Of a stretch of DNA of 64,000 nucleotides, positions 25,446 to 34,375 are shown in pieces (position 1 is the first letter of the stretch; each line of letters opens with the position of its first letter). The notes under the pieces are model-generated. The model did no database searches, was not told the DNA's origin, and saw nothing but the letters and a program-made list of their open reading frames with translations. The position numbers and the translations under genes are program-made. The DNA is from Arthrobacter sp. Edens01 (GTDB taxonomy: Bacteria > Actinomycetota > Actinomycetes > Actinomycetales > Micrococcaceae). The stretch lies in NCBI RefSeq assembly GCF_001307035.1, contig NZ_LKIU01000004.1, forward strand, positions 238,099 to 302,098, read 5' to 3'.

Positions 25446-26582
25446 TCACACTTCTCCGCCGTGGGAATCGATCATTTTGCTGGCCAGCTTCTTCGTCGTC
25501 TCGGCATGATTCTGAACAGCGGCGCATGCAGCTGTGACGTCCCGGTTTTCCAAGGCCTCGACAAACCGCCGCTGGTAGGTGTCATCGAATATGTCCGCCC
25601 ACGCATCGGCCGGAACGGTCTCCGTCCATACAGCCCCCAGCCCCATGCGGTTGAAAGCCTGGACCAGTTCGTAAGATCCGGAAAGTCCAATCACAAGGTT
25701 CTGCAACTGGGAGTTGAGTTCAAAGAATGTTGCCATTTGCGTCGAATGACTGTTCTTGGCGGAGGCCATCTGATCAAAAATGCCACGGATCTCGCTTACC
25801 ACCCCTTCGTTCATCGAGTCCATGCTGGTATGCAGCACACCGCACTGAATAGCCGCTCTCCCGTCCAGGCAGCCGAGCATAAGCTCGGAGGTAATGGGCA
25901 GGACTGTAAAGGATCCTGCCATCCCGACCATCACCAGACGGTCGGCAGCGAGCTTGACGACTGCCCGGGATAACTGGTCCCGGGGGATTCCCAGCTCATG
26001 GACCAGAGAGTCAATCTCCACGGATGTGTTCCGCAGGTCCCTGCGGGTAAGCACCCAGTCCCGTACCTTCTGATATGCGGATGTCTCGGCGTCCGGGTTG
26101 AAGCGTCCGAACTTTCCGCGGTAATAAGCCAGCGGCTCGGCGTCCGATGAATCCGCCTCAAGCACTTCGGCGAGGAAAACGGTGTGGGTTCCTCCTGATG
26201 TTTCTTCCACAGTCCGGCAGACCAGCGTTGCGAGGGCACCGCGGAGGGTGGGCATCCCTTCGACTTCGTCCGTATCTACGCCGAGGAACTTGTCGGTGCC
26301 TTTCTTGGCGAACTTATAGGCGAGCCCGTCCTGGTCAGCGGCAAGAATATTGATGGCGAATGCCCCGGCTGCCTTCACCGCACCGTGGGTCTGGCTGGAC
26401 CGGTTGAGGCAGATCAGCATCATTGGCGGGTCCATCGACAAGGAACTGACAGCCGATGCCGTGGTTCCGAAAAGTTCGCCGTCGACTTTCGTCGTTATGA
26501 CGGTGACGCCGCTGGCGAAGTGGCCAACCACGGAGCGGAACCTGTCGTTGTCCACGAGGGTCTTGGAGGGATAAGGATTCAT
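25446..26582 (-). CDS. Flavin reductase fused to a GntR/FCD-like domain
   Basis: Residues 1-168 form a flavin reductase-like FMN-binding domain (FRSVVGHFASGVTVITT, GTTASAVSSLSMDPPMMLICLN, FAINILAADQ), as in the partners of two-component monooxygenases. Residues 170-378 look like a GntR-type regulator half: a helical winged-helix-like segment (SLVHELGIPRDQLSRAVVKL) and an all-helical FCD-like domain with spaced His residues. There is no stop between them. It probably supplies reduced flavin to the LLM monooxygenase of the same operon. The second half may sense the substrate or control the operon. Confidence 0.75.
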   Translation of the reverse strand: MNPYPSKTLVDNDRFRSVVGHFASGVTVITTKVDGELFGTTASAVSSLSMDPPMMLICLNRSSQTHGAVKAAGAFAINILAADQDGLAYKFAKKGTDKFLGVDTDEVEGMPTLRGALATLVCRTVEETSGGTHTVFLAEVLEADSSDAEPLAYYRGKFGRFNPDAETSAYQKVRDWVLTRRDLRNTSVEIDSLVHELGIPRDQLSRAVVKLAADRLVMVGMAGSFTVLPITSELMLGCLDGRAAIQCGVLHTSMDSMNEGVVSEIRGIFDQMASAKNSHSTQMATFFELNSQLQNLVIGLSGSYELVQAFNRMGLGAVWTETVPADAWADIFDDTYQRRFVEALENRDVTAACAAVQNHAETTKKLASKMIDSHGGEV

Positions 26583-26649
26583 TTCTGCTTCGCTCCATTC
26601 AATTCTGTGCTGGGGTTTGGCCGGTGGCCCGATTTCGTCGTTGGTTCAC

Positions 26650-28047
26650 TCACTCGTTAAAAGGCCCGGACAACACATCCGCCAGAAGACGGACATCATC
26701 CACTGATTCCAGGGCTTCAACCATTTGCCGTGCTTCGTCGGCAATTCGGCGGTCGACTCCGCCATGCTCCATATTCCGGTAGTACTTATCCAGGAGCTGT
26801 TCACTGCTGAGCGGGTTTGCGTAGATGTCGCCCAGTGCAACCGGGGTGGACCGGGAAAGCACTCGGCTGTCCTTCATCTCGACGTCGACCCGGATGGGTG
26901 TGGGAACCGAACCCGCTGATATTCCGCCGGATTCTGAGTCCACGAGCCGCACCTTCCCATGGAGGGCGCGGATGCGGGGGGAACCGAGCACCTCCTCGGT
27001 GATGTACTCGGGCCGGACTTCACCGAACTCCAGCGCCAGCACCACGCAGAGGGAGAGATTGAAAATCGCTGACACTGGAGTGGATTCCCCGTGGATGAAG
27101 GGCACAGCAGTGAAGCCGTTGAGAACACTTGGAGGAGCGACGATCCGGATTTCCTGAATGCCGTCAAGGTCGATCTCCTTACGGATCACGGTCGCAGCTT
27201 CCACCGGCCCCTGCACGATCCTGCAGCATGACCACGGTTTGATGACTTTGTCCCCGTAAAAGACCTTTCCCAGATCTTCCAAGAGCGTGTCCTGGTTGGA
27301 GGATCCGCCGAAGATGGAGAAGAATCCGTACCTGCCGCCGAGCGGGTCCTTCGGGCCGGAGAATCCGCCCACGGCCAGGTCAACCGAGTTAATTGCGTTT
27401 CGCGCGGACATTGCCTGCGGCAGCTTGAACGCCATTGCTCCGTCGAAGATGTTCTCAATGGTCCCCGACAGCTGGTTGAGCACCAGGCCGAACGCGTCGA
27501 CCAGCTGCTGAGCGTTCAGGCCCATCAGGGCTCCGGCGGTGGCGACGCAGCCGATGCCGTTGGATATCCCGGTGTTGTCTGTGCCGATGGCCAGGTTGAA
27601 TCCGGAGGCGACGGTAATGCGGGTGGCGAGGTCATCACCGAGAGTGAGGGCACGCAGCAGATCCGCACCCGAGGCGTGGGTCCGTTCACCCACGGCCAGC
27701 GCCGTCGGGAAGGTTGAACCGCTGACGTGGGCAGGATGGAGCCGCCGCTGGGAATCCTCTGCCCCGCAGGCTTCAAAGTCCCAGGACCGCTGCATCAGGG
27801 CATTGACCGCCGCTGCGTTCGCCGCGCCCGTCCGGGAGCCGCGGCCCAGGACTGTAGCCTCGGGAGGTCCGCCCTCACCGCCGTAGACGCGTGCGGCGGC
27901 GTCGTTGCCATCCGCGTTGCGCCCGATCATGATCGTTCCCAGCGAATCAAGGACACGGTCCTTCACCCGGGAGATGGTGCCGGAATCGATATCGCTGAGG
28001 TTCGTTTCGAGGACATAGTCCGCGACCTGGCTTGAGATGTTATTCAC
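26650..28047 (-). CDS. MmgE/PrpD-family protein
   Basis: The 465-aa protein resembles 2-methylcitrate dehydratase (PrpD) and related lyases/isomerases. Matching segments include RVKDRVLDSLGTIMIGR, HVSGSTFPTALAVGE, LNQLSGTIENIFDGAMAFKLPQAMSARNAI and KVIKPWSCCRIVQGPVEA. In catabolic operons outside propionate metabolism, members often have unknown dehydratase or hydrolase roles. No prpB/prpC partners are nearby, so a methylcitrate role is unlikely here. The gene overlaps the ABC ATPase gene by 4 bp. Confidence 0.8.
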   Translation of the reverse strand: MNNISSQVADYVLETNLSDIDSGTISRVKDRVLDSLGTIMIGRNADGNDAAARVYGGEGGPPEATVLGRGSRTGAANAAAVNALMQRSWDFEACGAEDSQRRLHPAHVSGSTFPTALAVGERTHASGADLLRALTLGDDLATRITVASGFNLAIGTDNTGISNGIGCVATAGALMGLNAQQLVDAFGLVLNQLSGTIENIFDGAMAFKLPQAMSARNAINSVDLAVGGFSGPKDPLGGRYGFFSIFGGSSNQDTLLEDLGKVFYGDKVIKPWSCCRIVQGPVEAATVIRKEIDLDGIQEIRIVAPPSVLNGFTAVPFIHGESTPVSAIFNLSLCVVLALEFGEVRPEYITEEVLGSPRIRALHGKVRLVDSESGGISAGSVPTPIRVDVEMKDSRVLSRSTPVALGDIYANPLSSEQLLDKYYRNMEHGGVDRRIADEARQMVEALESVDDVRLLADVLSGPFNE

Positions 28048-28844
28048 GGGTTCCTCCCTGCCGATGCCACGGATTCGCCGCGCAGCCGGTGAAGGATCCT
28101 GGCACGTGCCTCCGAGAAGAACGGGAGGGCTTTCGTCTCGATCTGATCCCGTTCCCGTCCGAAGCCGGTTTCGATAATGTCGACGACGGTCGCAGGCTTT
28201 TCTGCGATCACCACAACCCGGTCTGCCAAAAAGAGCGCCTCGTCGATGTCATGGGTTACCAGAAGGATTGTGGTGCCGTGGGCGTTGCGGAGTTTGAGAA
28301 CCAGGTCCTCCAAGTCGAAACGGGTCTGGGCGTCCACCGAGGCAAATGGTTCATCCATCAGGACAAGGCGGGAGTTGTAGCTCAGGCTCCGGGCGATGGC
28401 CACACGCTGCTGCATGCCGCCGGACATTTCCCAGGGATATTTGTGGCCCTGCCCGGCCAGGCCCACTTCCGCCAGGCTTGCCTCCGCTTGGGCGAAACGC
28501 TCAGCCTTCGGCATTCCCTTCCCCTGAAGCGGGAATGCGACATTGTCTGCGCTGGTCATCCAGGGCAGGAGGGAACGGCTGTAGTCCTGGAACACCACGC
28601 CGATGTCCGGATGCGGTCCCGTGATTTGCGTTCCGTCCACGACGACGGCTCCGGACTTTGGCTTCACAAGCCCGGAGAGGCAACGCAGGAGCGTTGTTTT
28701 TCCTACGCCCGAGGGGCCAACGATTGAGACGAATTCCCCGGCTTGAACCTCCAGCGAAAGATCTCTCAGGATGTGCTTTTCATCGGCGCCTTCGCCGTAG
28801 CTCATGGACAACTTGTCGACGCTGAGAATATTGGTGCTTGTCAT
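28044..28844 (-). CDS. ABC transporter ATP-binding protein (SsuB/TauB type)
   Basis: The 266-aa ATPase has Walker A GPSGVGKTTLL, signature MSGGMQQRVAIA, Walker B LVLMDEPFASVD and an H-loop in LLVTHDIDEAL. The nitrate/sulfonate/bicarbonate subfamily fits. It works with the two permeases and binding lipoprotein encoded just upstream. Confidence 0.9.
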   Translation of the reverse strand: MTSTNILSVDKLSMSYGEGADEKHILRDLSLEVQAGEFVSIVGPSGVGKTTLLRCLSGLVKPKSGAVVVDGTQITGPHPDIGVVFQDYSRSLLPWMTSADNVAFPLQGKGMPKAERFAQAEASLAEVGLAGQGHKYPWEMSGGMQQRVAIARSLSYNSRLVLMDEPFASVDAQTRFDLEDLVLKLRNAHGTTILLVTHDIDEALFLADRVVVIAEKPATVVDIIETGFGRERDQIETKALPFFSEARARILHRLRGESVASAGRNP

Positions 28845-28885
28845 AGTGTTCCCCTCTCGAGGATTGTCGTTTGTGGGGCGCTTGG

Positions 28886-29722
28886 CTATTTGGAACCGGA
28901 AGCGAAGTACCAGCGCAGGGTGACGGATTCAAAGGCGAGGAACGCCAGATTGAGCAAGTAGCCAATCAGGCCCACGAGCAGGGCACCGCCCCAGCTTTCG
29001 GCAATCTTGAAGGTCGCCGACGAGTTGAGGATGTAGTACCCGAGACCGCGGTCAGCGCCGAACAATTCGGCGACCACCATCACTGTCACGCCGATGGCAA
29101 GGGAGACACGTACTCCGGCCAGAATCTGGGGCAGGGCAGAGGATAGAACCACCCGGCGGAAGTAGAGGGTCTTGGGAATGCGGTAGACACGGCTCATGCT
29201 GCGGGCCGTAGCGTCCACCGCTCGAACGCCGTCAATCGTGTTCAGCAGGATCGGCCAAACGCACGCCAGCGCAATCGTCATGACCTTTGGCCCCATTCCA
29301 ATGCCGAAGGCTCCGATCACAAGCGGAACCAGCGCCGCCTGCGGAATCGAACGGATGAAGTGGATAATCGGCTCGGACGTCTCACGGACTACGGCACGCT
29401 CGCCGATCAGGATGCCGCCCAGTATTCCTACAATCAAGGCAATACTGAGGCCCAGGGCGAGGTTGGTCAGCGTGTATCCGATGTGCCCGAGGATGACGCC
29501 GTTCATGAGGTCCCGCCAGAGCACCTCCAGGATCCGGCTCAGTGGCGGGACAAAGATGTTTGTGCTTCCCGCGGATAGGAACCACCAGGCGGCGAATGCC
29601 ACGATGACCAACCAAAAGTGGGTGAAGGCCCACCGTATGAACTTGGTTATCTGCCGTGAATTCCCGGGGCGGGTGGCGGCGGGTTTGCGTGGAGGAGCCC
29701 CGGCCGTTGTTTGGGAGGTCAT
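28886..29722 (-). CDS. ABC transporter permease (SsuC/TauC type), first
   Basis: The 278-aa permease has about six helices and the EAA-type cytoplasmic loop (VDATARSMSRVYRIPKTLYFRRVVLSSALPQILAGVR). It pairs with the permease encoded immediately upstream to form a heterodimeric channel for an organic anion or small organosulfur/nitrogen compound. Confidence 0.88.
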   Translation of the reverse strand: MTSQTTAGAPPRKPAATRPGNSRQITKFIRWAFTHFWLVIVAFAAWWFLSAGSTNIFVPPLSRILEVLWRDLMNGVILGHIGYTLTNLALGLSIALIVGILGGILIGERAVVRETSEPIIHFIRSIPQAALVPLVIGAFGIGMGPKVMTIALACVWPILLNTIDGVRAVDATARSMSRVYRIPKTLYFRRVVLSSALPQILAGVRVSLAIGVTVMVVAELFGADRGLGYYILNSSATFKIAESWGGALLVGLIGYLLNLAFLAFESVTLRWYFASGSK

Positions 29723-29741
29723 TGTGTTGGCTTGCCTTTCC

Positions 29742-30569
29742 TTATTCGTCGCCCAGTCGGTTCCAGCGAAGGAGCCGGCGTTCCGCCTTAGCCAGCAGCA
29801 GAGTCACCGCCCAGCCGAAGAGCCCGGCGAAAAAGAGATTCGCGAACGCGATGTCCCAGTTTTGTCCCTGCTGGGCCAGCGTGATTTGCCGGCCCAGCCC
29901 GGGTGCCTGGCTCAGGACCTCCACGCCGACGGCCACCAGGATGGCCATTGCGGCTGAGATGCGTACGCCCGTGGCAATGAATGGAAGCGCGCTGGGAAGG
30001 CGCACCCGGAAGAACATCAGACTTGGTGGCGTGCGGTATGTCCTGGCCACGTCGATCACCAGGGGATCTATGCGCTTTGAGCCCTGGACAGTTTGGATGA
30101 CAACGGGCCAGAAACATGCCAGCACCACCATGATGATCTTCATCTGCTGGCTGGTTCCGAGTAGCAGGATGACCACCGGGATCAGCGCCAGGGTGGGAAA
30201 CGACCGTCCGAAGTCCAACAGGACTGAGGTTGACTGACGGGCAAAGGAGTTGCTTCCCACGAGCATGCCGACGACGATGGCCAGCACACAGGCAATAATC
30301 CAGCCAGTGAAGGCCGCGCTGACGGATTGCCACAGCGACATCCAAAACGCAGGTGAGACGACGAGCGCGATGATTGCGCTGAAAACCTCCAGGACCCCGG
30401 GGGTCATCGTTGGCAGCAGGTGCAGCCACACCAGCGTCTGCCATCCCAGGAGCATCAGGAGGATTACGGCGATTACCAGTGCGGGTACGGGAAGCCTGCG
30501 GGGAGCTGCCTTCTTCCGTTGGCTGATTTGTTCACGAAGTTCTGGCGTCGACTGCATCGTTGCACTCAT
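29742..30569 (-). CDS. ABC transporter permease (SsuC/TauC type), second
   Basis: The 275-aa permease has the EAA loop DVARTYRTPPSLMFFRVRLPSALPFIATGVR. It lies 19 bp from the other permease gene. Two distinct permeases suggest a heterodimer, unlike the single SsuC of classic alkanesulfonate importers. Confidence 0.88.
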   Translation of the reverse strand: MSATMQSTPELREQISQRKKAAPRRLPVPALVIAVILLMLLGWQTLVWLHLLPTMTPGVLEVFSAIIALVVSPAFWMSLWQSVSAAFTGWIIACVLAIVVGMLVGSNSFARQSTSVLLDFGRSFPTLALIPVVILLLGTSQQMKIIMVVLACFWPVVIQTVQGSKRIDPLVIDVARTYRTPPSLMFFRVRLPSALPFIATGVRISAAMAILVAVGVEVLSQAPGLGRQITLAQQGQNWDIAFANLFFAGLFGWAVTLLLAKAERRLLRWNRLGDE

Positions 30570-30612
30570 CGCAGGATTCCCTTCTTTGGTCTTGGTCGTT
30601 GGTCCACTCGGC

Positions 30613-31614
30613 TCAGTTCATCGGCGCGCGGTCCCAGACCATGTCCTCAAAGGTCACTTCCTTCGTGAGGTAGCCCAGGCGGGAAAGCGCGGAGAGGTTG
30701 TCCGAGGCTGCCTGTCGTTTGAAAGCAACGCTGATGGTGGGAAGAACCTTTGTCACTTTGTCGATGTCGGTCTGGCTGATTTCGGCCGTGATTGCCCGGA
30801 CTTCTTCCAGGTTTGCCGGGTCCTCGTAGTAAGCGACCGCGTCCTCCATCGCTGCTGCGAACTTTTCGGCGCTTTCTTCATTTTCGGCAAGCCAGTTGTC
30901 TGTCGTTGCCCAGACGGTGGAGGGAACGTCGGGGGTGAACTGCGCCTGCATGTTCCCGAGGTTCTCCATTCCTGCTCCGGCGATCTGCGAGAAGAAGGGG
31001 TCAACGGCCATAACCGCATCCACCTGGCCCGATTCGAGCGCGGCCTGCATGGCCGGGAACGGGAGGGCAACCTGAACCAGGGAGTCGGGGTCTGTCCCGG
31101 CGTCTTCGGCAGCCAGGAGCACCGCGAGGTCGCTGCCGGAACGGACACCCTGCACGCCAATAGTCTTCCCGGCGAGGTCCGCAACCGACGTGATGCCGCT
31201 GTCCGGCCGGACCAGGACGCCCGAACCTTTGGACTCCGCAGAGATGTAGCCGTTGGACGCGATTGCCGTAACGGGAACGCCCTCGGCGTTTGATGTGGCC
31301 ATCACTGTCCATGACGTGGTGACGATGTCTACGTCTCCACTGAGTGCCTGTGCAAAGTTCGCCTGCGCATCGGCACCCGGCTGAACGCTCACGTCCAGGC
31401 CGTGGTCCTCAAAGAAGCCCATTCGATCAGCGATGTATGCCGGCTCGAAGTGGACGGGGGCAACAATGATCTTGAGCGGCGTCAACCCGCTCTCTGCTGC
31501 CTCACTCGCTTGTCCCGAGGAGCATGCCGCAAGGGCAGAAAGCCCCAGGACCGAAGCCAGTGCGACGGCCGCAGCGCGGCGCGGCTTGGAAAGTTTTGAA
31601 CTGGAAAGCATCAT
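30613..31614 (-). CDS. ABC transporter substrate-binding lipoprotein (SsuA/NMT1 type)
   Basis: The 333-aa protein has a lipoprotein signal ending at LSALAAC. The mature part has NMT1/SsuA-like features (KIIVAPVHFEPAYIADRMGFFEDHGLDV, VQGVRSGSDLAVLLAAEDAG, AMQAALESGQVDAVMAVDP). It delivers the operon's substrate to the importer. The ligand is unknown. Confidence 0.88.
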   Translation of the reverse strand: MMLSSSKLSKPRRAAAVALASVLGLSALAACSSGQASEAAESGLTPLKIIVAPVHFEPAYIADRMGFFEDHGLDVSVQPGADAQANFAQALSGDVDIVTTSWTVMATSNAEGVPVTAIASNGYISAESKGSGVLVRPDSGITSVADLAGKTIGVQGVRSGSDLAVLLAAEDAGTDPDSLVQVALPFPAMQAALESGQVDAVMAVDPFFSQIAGAGMENLGNMQAQFTPDVPSTVWATTDNWLAENEESAEKFAAAMEDAVAYYEDPANLEEVRAITAEISQTDIDKVTKVLPTISVAFKRQAASDNLSALSRLGYLTKEVTFEDMVWDRAPMN

Positions 31615-31645
31615 TGCACTCCGATTTTTCTTTTTTTGGGGGGGG

Positions 31646-32764
31646 TTAGTTGGTGAAGTCGAGGGAACTCAGCCGCTCGGCTCCGGAGTCGGTAATGAGA
31701 TACGTGGCGCCGCAGGTGAAGGCGTCGCCTCCCAGCTCCTCGACCGCTGCCGGGTGGAGGGCCAAGGTCATCCCGGGTTGGAGGACTACATTCGTTTCGT
31801 CGCCGATGGCCCAGCCGTCGACAACATCGAGACCGATTGCGTGCCCCTGGGCAAACGGCGTCAGGTAGCCGCGCGCGTTGATCGGTTCTTTCATGGCCCG
31901 GCTGATGTCAGAGACCCGCGCTCCCGGACCGAGCATGGACTCCCCCACCTTGAATCCGTCCAGCCAGGCGGACCGAAGGTCGTGGACCTTTGGAGTCATT
32001 TCCCCGATTGGAAGGCAGAAGGGCAGCTGGGCGTATACCCCGCCGACGGCGGGCGTGACTTCCATGAACAGGTGTCCGCCTTCCTGAAGGACTTCACCCG
32101 TCGGGGCCCAGGTGAAGTTCATCTTTGCCCCTTCAGCATCGATGACTTCGAGGGAATACTCCGATCCATTCTTGAACAGGTGGTTCTTGACTGCCCCATA
32201 CAGCTCGTAGTCCGTAACGCCTGGCTGGGCCATATCCTTGAGGATCGCGTATGCCTCGTCTGCCAGCCGGGCGGAGGTGCGGCTGTATTCCAGCATTTCG
32301 GGTGTCTTGATGAGCCGGGCTTCACGCAGAATGTGCGTAGCATCCCGGACGGGTTCGGTGGCGTACTCCGTTACGGCTTGGAATACCGGTGCCCCTATTT
32401 CCGCGATGCCCACAAACCCTATGCCGGACCGGGTCCCCCGGCGGCGCAGTTCGTTCATAACGTCGAGGACCGGATCCCCGTAGGCGCCGTTGGCGTAGAC
32501 CTGGATGTCCACGAAGTCATTGATCGGCCTGCCCCGTCCCGGCTTCGGGGATGCAGCCTGAACCGGATGCATAAACAGGATGGGTTTCCCCTCAAGCGGG
32601 AAGACCAGATACCCGGCTCCGGCCAGGTCGGTGATGTAGCGCATGTTCCCGCGTGAATAGATGTCGTCGCGCCCGGCAACGATGAGGAGTTCAAGTCCTT
32701 CGTTGCGCATGGACTCGCGGATGCGGTCGTGTCGGGCCTGGTATTCGGCAGCAGTGATCGTCAT
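31646..32764 (-). CDS. M24-family creatinase-like hydrolase
   Basis: The 372-aa protein has the N-terminal creatinase domain (ERDGLELL-like NEGLELLIVAGRDDIYSRGNMRYIT) and a C-terminal pita-bread domain. The usual M24 metal ligands look replaced: where Asp-x10-Asp is expected there is FMEVTPAVGGVYAQLPF, and the Glu of the later motif is His in LQPGMTLALHPA, while the catalytic-type His in FAQGHAIGLD is kept. Metal-free members such as creatinase and ectoine hydrolase cleave C-N bonds of small molecules. An amide or amidine hydrolase role in this operon is therefore more likely than peptidase. Confidence 0.75.
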   Translation of the reverse strand: MTITAAEYQARHDRIRESMRNEGLELLIVAGRDDIYSRGNMRYITDLAGAGYLVFPLEGKPILFMHPVQAASPKPGRGRPINDFVDIQVYANGAYGDPVLDVMNELRRRGTRSGIGFVGIAEIGAPVFQAVTEYATEPVRDATHILREARLIKTPEMLEYSRTSARLADEAYAILKDMAQPGVTDYELYGAVKNHLFKNGSEYSLEVIDAEGAKMNFTWAPTGEVLQEGGHLFMEVTPAVGGVYAQLPFCLPIGEMTPKVHDLRSAWLDGFKVGESMLGPGARVSDISRAMKEPINARGYLTPFAQGHAIGLDVVDGWAIGDETNVVLQPGMTLALHPAAVEELGGDAFTCGATYLITDSGAERLSSLDFTN

Positions 32765-32835
32765 ATGGCGTCCGTTTCTTTCCGGTGCTGGTCAGTTGTC
32801 AGTGCGCGCGGTCATCATCGGCGCGTGTTGGTAGT

Positions 32836-34146
32836 TCAGGCCGGCGGGATGGGCAGGCCGAGGTTCTCCCGCAGCGTGGTCCCCTCGTACTTGTCGCGGA
32901 AATAGCCGCGTTCCTGAAGCAGCGGGACGAGCATGGTGCACATCTGGTCAAAGCCGCCGGGATTGTAGGGGGCGTTGAGGTTGAAACCGTCGCAGGCGCC
33001 GGCCTCGAACCAGTCGATCATTACGTCGGCAACCATCTCCGGGGTGCCTACAACAGACTGGTGTCCGGTGGAGCGTGCTGCGTCGATGATCATTTCGCGA
33101 AGGGTCAGCCCCTGGTCCACGGCCTTGTACTTGTACAGGAGGTAGCGGCTGCCCAGGTGCGGCTTGTCGACGAACATCGAGCTGGGAATCCGCTCGTCGA
33201 AATCGAGTTCCGTGAGATCAAGCTCCACGGAACGGCCAAGCTGGGCCCGGCCGTGTTCCAGGTGGACGTAGCTCTTGAGCTCCTCCGACAGCTCTTCGGC
33301 TTCCTTGACCGTGCTGCCGAGAATCGGCACGATGCCGGGAAGGATTTTGGTGTGGTCCGGGTTCCGGCCCTTGCTGCGGATGAGGTCCTTCATCTTGGCG
33401 TAGAACTCAACTGAGGGTTCCTTGCGAGGCTGGGCAGTGTAGATACCGTCGGCAATTGAGCTGCCGAGCTCAACGCCCTGTGCGGAGGATCCCGCCTGCA
33501 CAATAACGGGGCGCCCCTGGGGTGACCGGGGGCCAGGCATTGGCCCCTCAATGTTGAAGTACTCGCCGCGATGGTTGATTTTCCGGATGCGTGAGTTGTC
33601 CGTGTACGCGCCGTTCTTCCGGTTCACGATGACGGCGTCGTCCGCCCAGCTGTCCCAGAGCTGCTGGACAACGCTGACGAATTCGGTGGCGCGGGCATAG
33701 CGTTCAGCCGGGCTCGGGGTGGTCTCGACGCCGTAGTTCTGGAAGCCGCTTCCGGAAGTGACGACGTTCCATCCCGCGCGGCCCTTCGACATATGGTCAA
33801 CCCCCGCGATGAGGCGTGCGACGGTGTAGGGAGACTCGAAGGAAGTCGATATCGTGCCGATGAGGCCGATGTCCTTCGTCACCGCAGCCAGAGAGGACAG
33901 TGTGGTCACCGGCTCATAAAAGCCGTTCATTTTGATGTCGCCTTCGAGGACTGCATTGGCGTTCGCCATGTCCCCGAAGAAGACAGCGTGGAGTTTCGCT
34001 TCCTCGGCCTTGAGGGTTAGGTCCCTGACGAAGTCTGGACCCGGCAGCTCCTCCACCCGGCTTCCCTGCTTACGCCAGCTGTCCTTGTGGTACCCGGCAG
34101 GCAACATAAATGTTGTGAGGACCATCTTCTGTCCGGTCTCGTTCAC
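32836..34146 (-). CDS. LLM-class flavin-dependent monooxygenase (NtaA/SnaA/DszA type)
   Basis: The 436-aa luciferase-fold monooxygenase uses reduced FMN supplied by a separate reductase. The NtaA/SnaA/DszA/SoxA subgroup is indicated by AVFFGDMANANAVLEGD, STSFESPYTVARLIAGVDHMSKGRAGWNVVTS, GEYFNIEGPMPGPRSPQGRPVIVQAGSS and the C-terminal GFNLNAPYNPGGFDQMCTMLVPLLQERG. Relatives attack nitrilotriacetate, EDTA or dibenzothiophene sulfone. It is first in the nine-gene operon and is probably the initiating enzyme, with the fused reductase encoded at 25446-26582. Confidence 0.88.
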   Translation of the reverse strand: MNETGQKMVLTTFMLPAGYHKDSWRKQGSRVEELPGPDFVRDLTLKAEEAKLHAVFFGDMANANAVLEGDIKMNGFYEPVTTLSSLAAVTKDIGLIGTISTSFESPYTVARLIAGVDHMSKGRAGWNVVTSGSGFQNYGVETTPSPAERYARATEFVSVVQQLWDSWADDAVIVNRKNGAYTDNSRIRKINHRGEYFNIEGPMPGPRSPQGRPVIVQAGSSAQGVELGSSIADGIYTAQPRKEPSVEFYAKMKDLIRSKGRNPDHTKILPGIVPILGSTVKEAEELSEELKSYVHLEHGRAQLGRSVELDLTELDFDERIPSSMFVDKPHLGSRYLLYKYKAVDQGLTLREMIIDAARSTGHQSVVGTPEMVADVMIDWFEAGACDGFNLNAPYNPGGFDQMCTMLVPLLQERGYFRDKYEGTTLRENLGLPIPPA

Positions 34147-34219
34147 TATCGACCCCTTCGTCGTAACGCGAGCCAGGGGCTGGACAGCACCCTCGCTCGT
34201 CTTGATTGCTAAATCAGAA

Positions 34220-34257
34220 AACTGTTTATGTGGTTAACTGTTTAGTGATCTAGATCA
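34220..34257. promoter_or_regulatory. Candidate operator region between the catabolic operon and MarR
   Basis: AACTGTTTA occurs twice, at 34220-34228 and 34236-34244 (16-bp spacing). It is followed by the perfect palindrome TGATCTAGATCA (34246-34257). The region lies between the divergent LLM operon and the MarR gene and is the only clear symmetric signal in that gap. Confidence 0.55.
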
Positions 34258-34375
34258 TACTTACGGCGACTGGGACGCGCAATACCCAGTTTTCAGCCGG
34301 ATTTCAGGGTTGAACCCTGGATGACGGTTCTCATAAGTGTGCTTAACTGTCCTGAGCAGGATGAGGGGAAGAACC

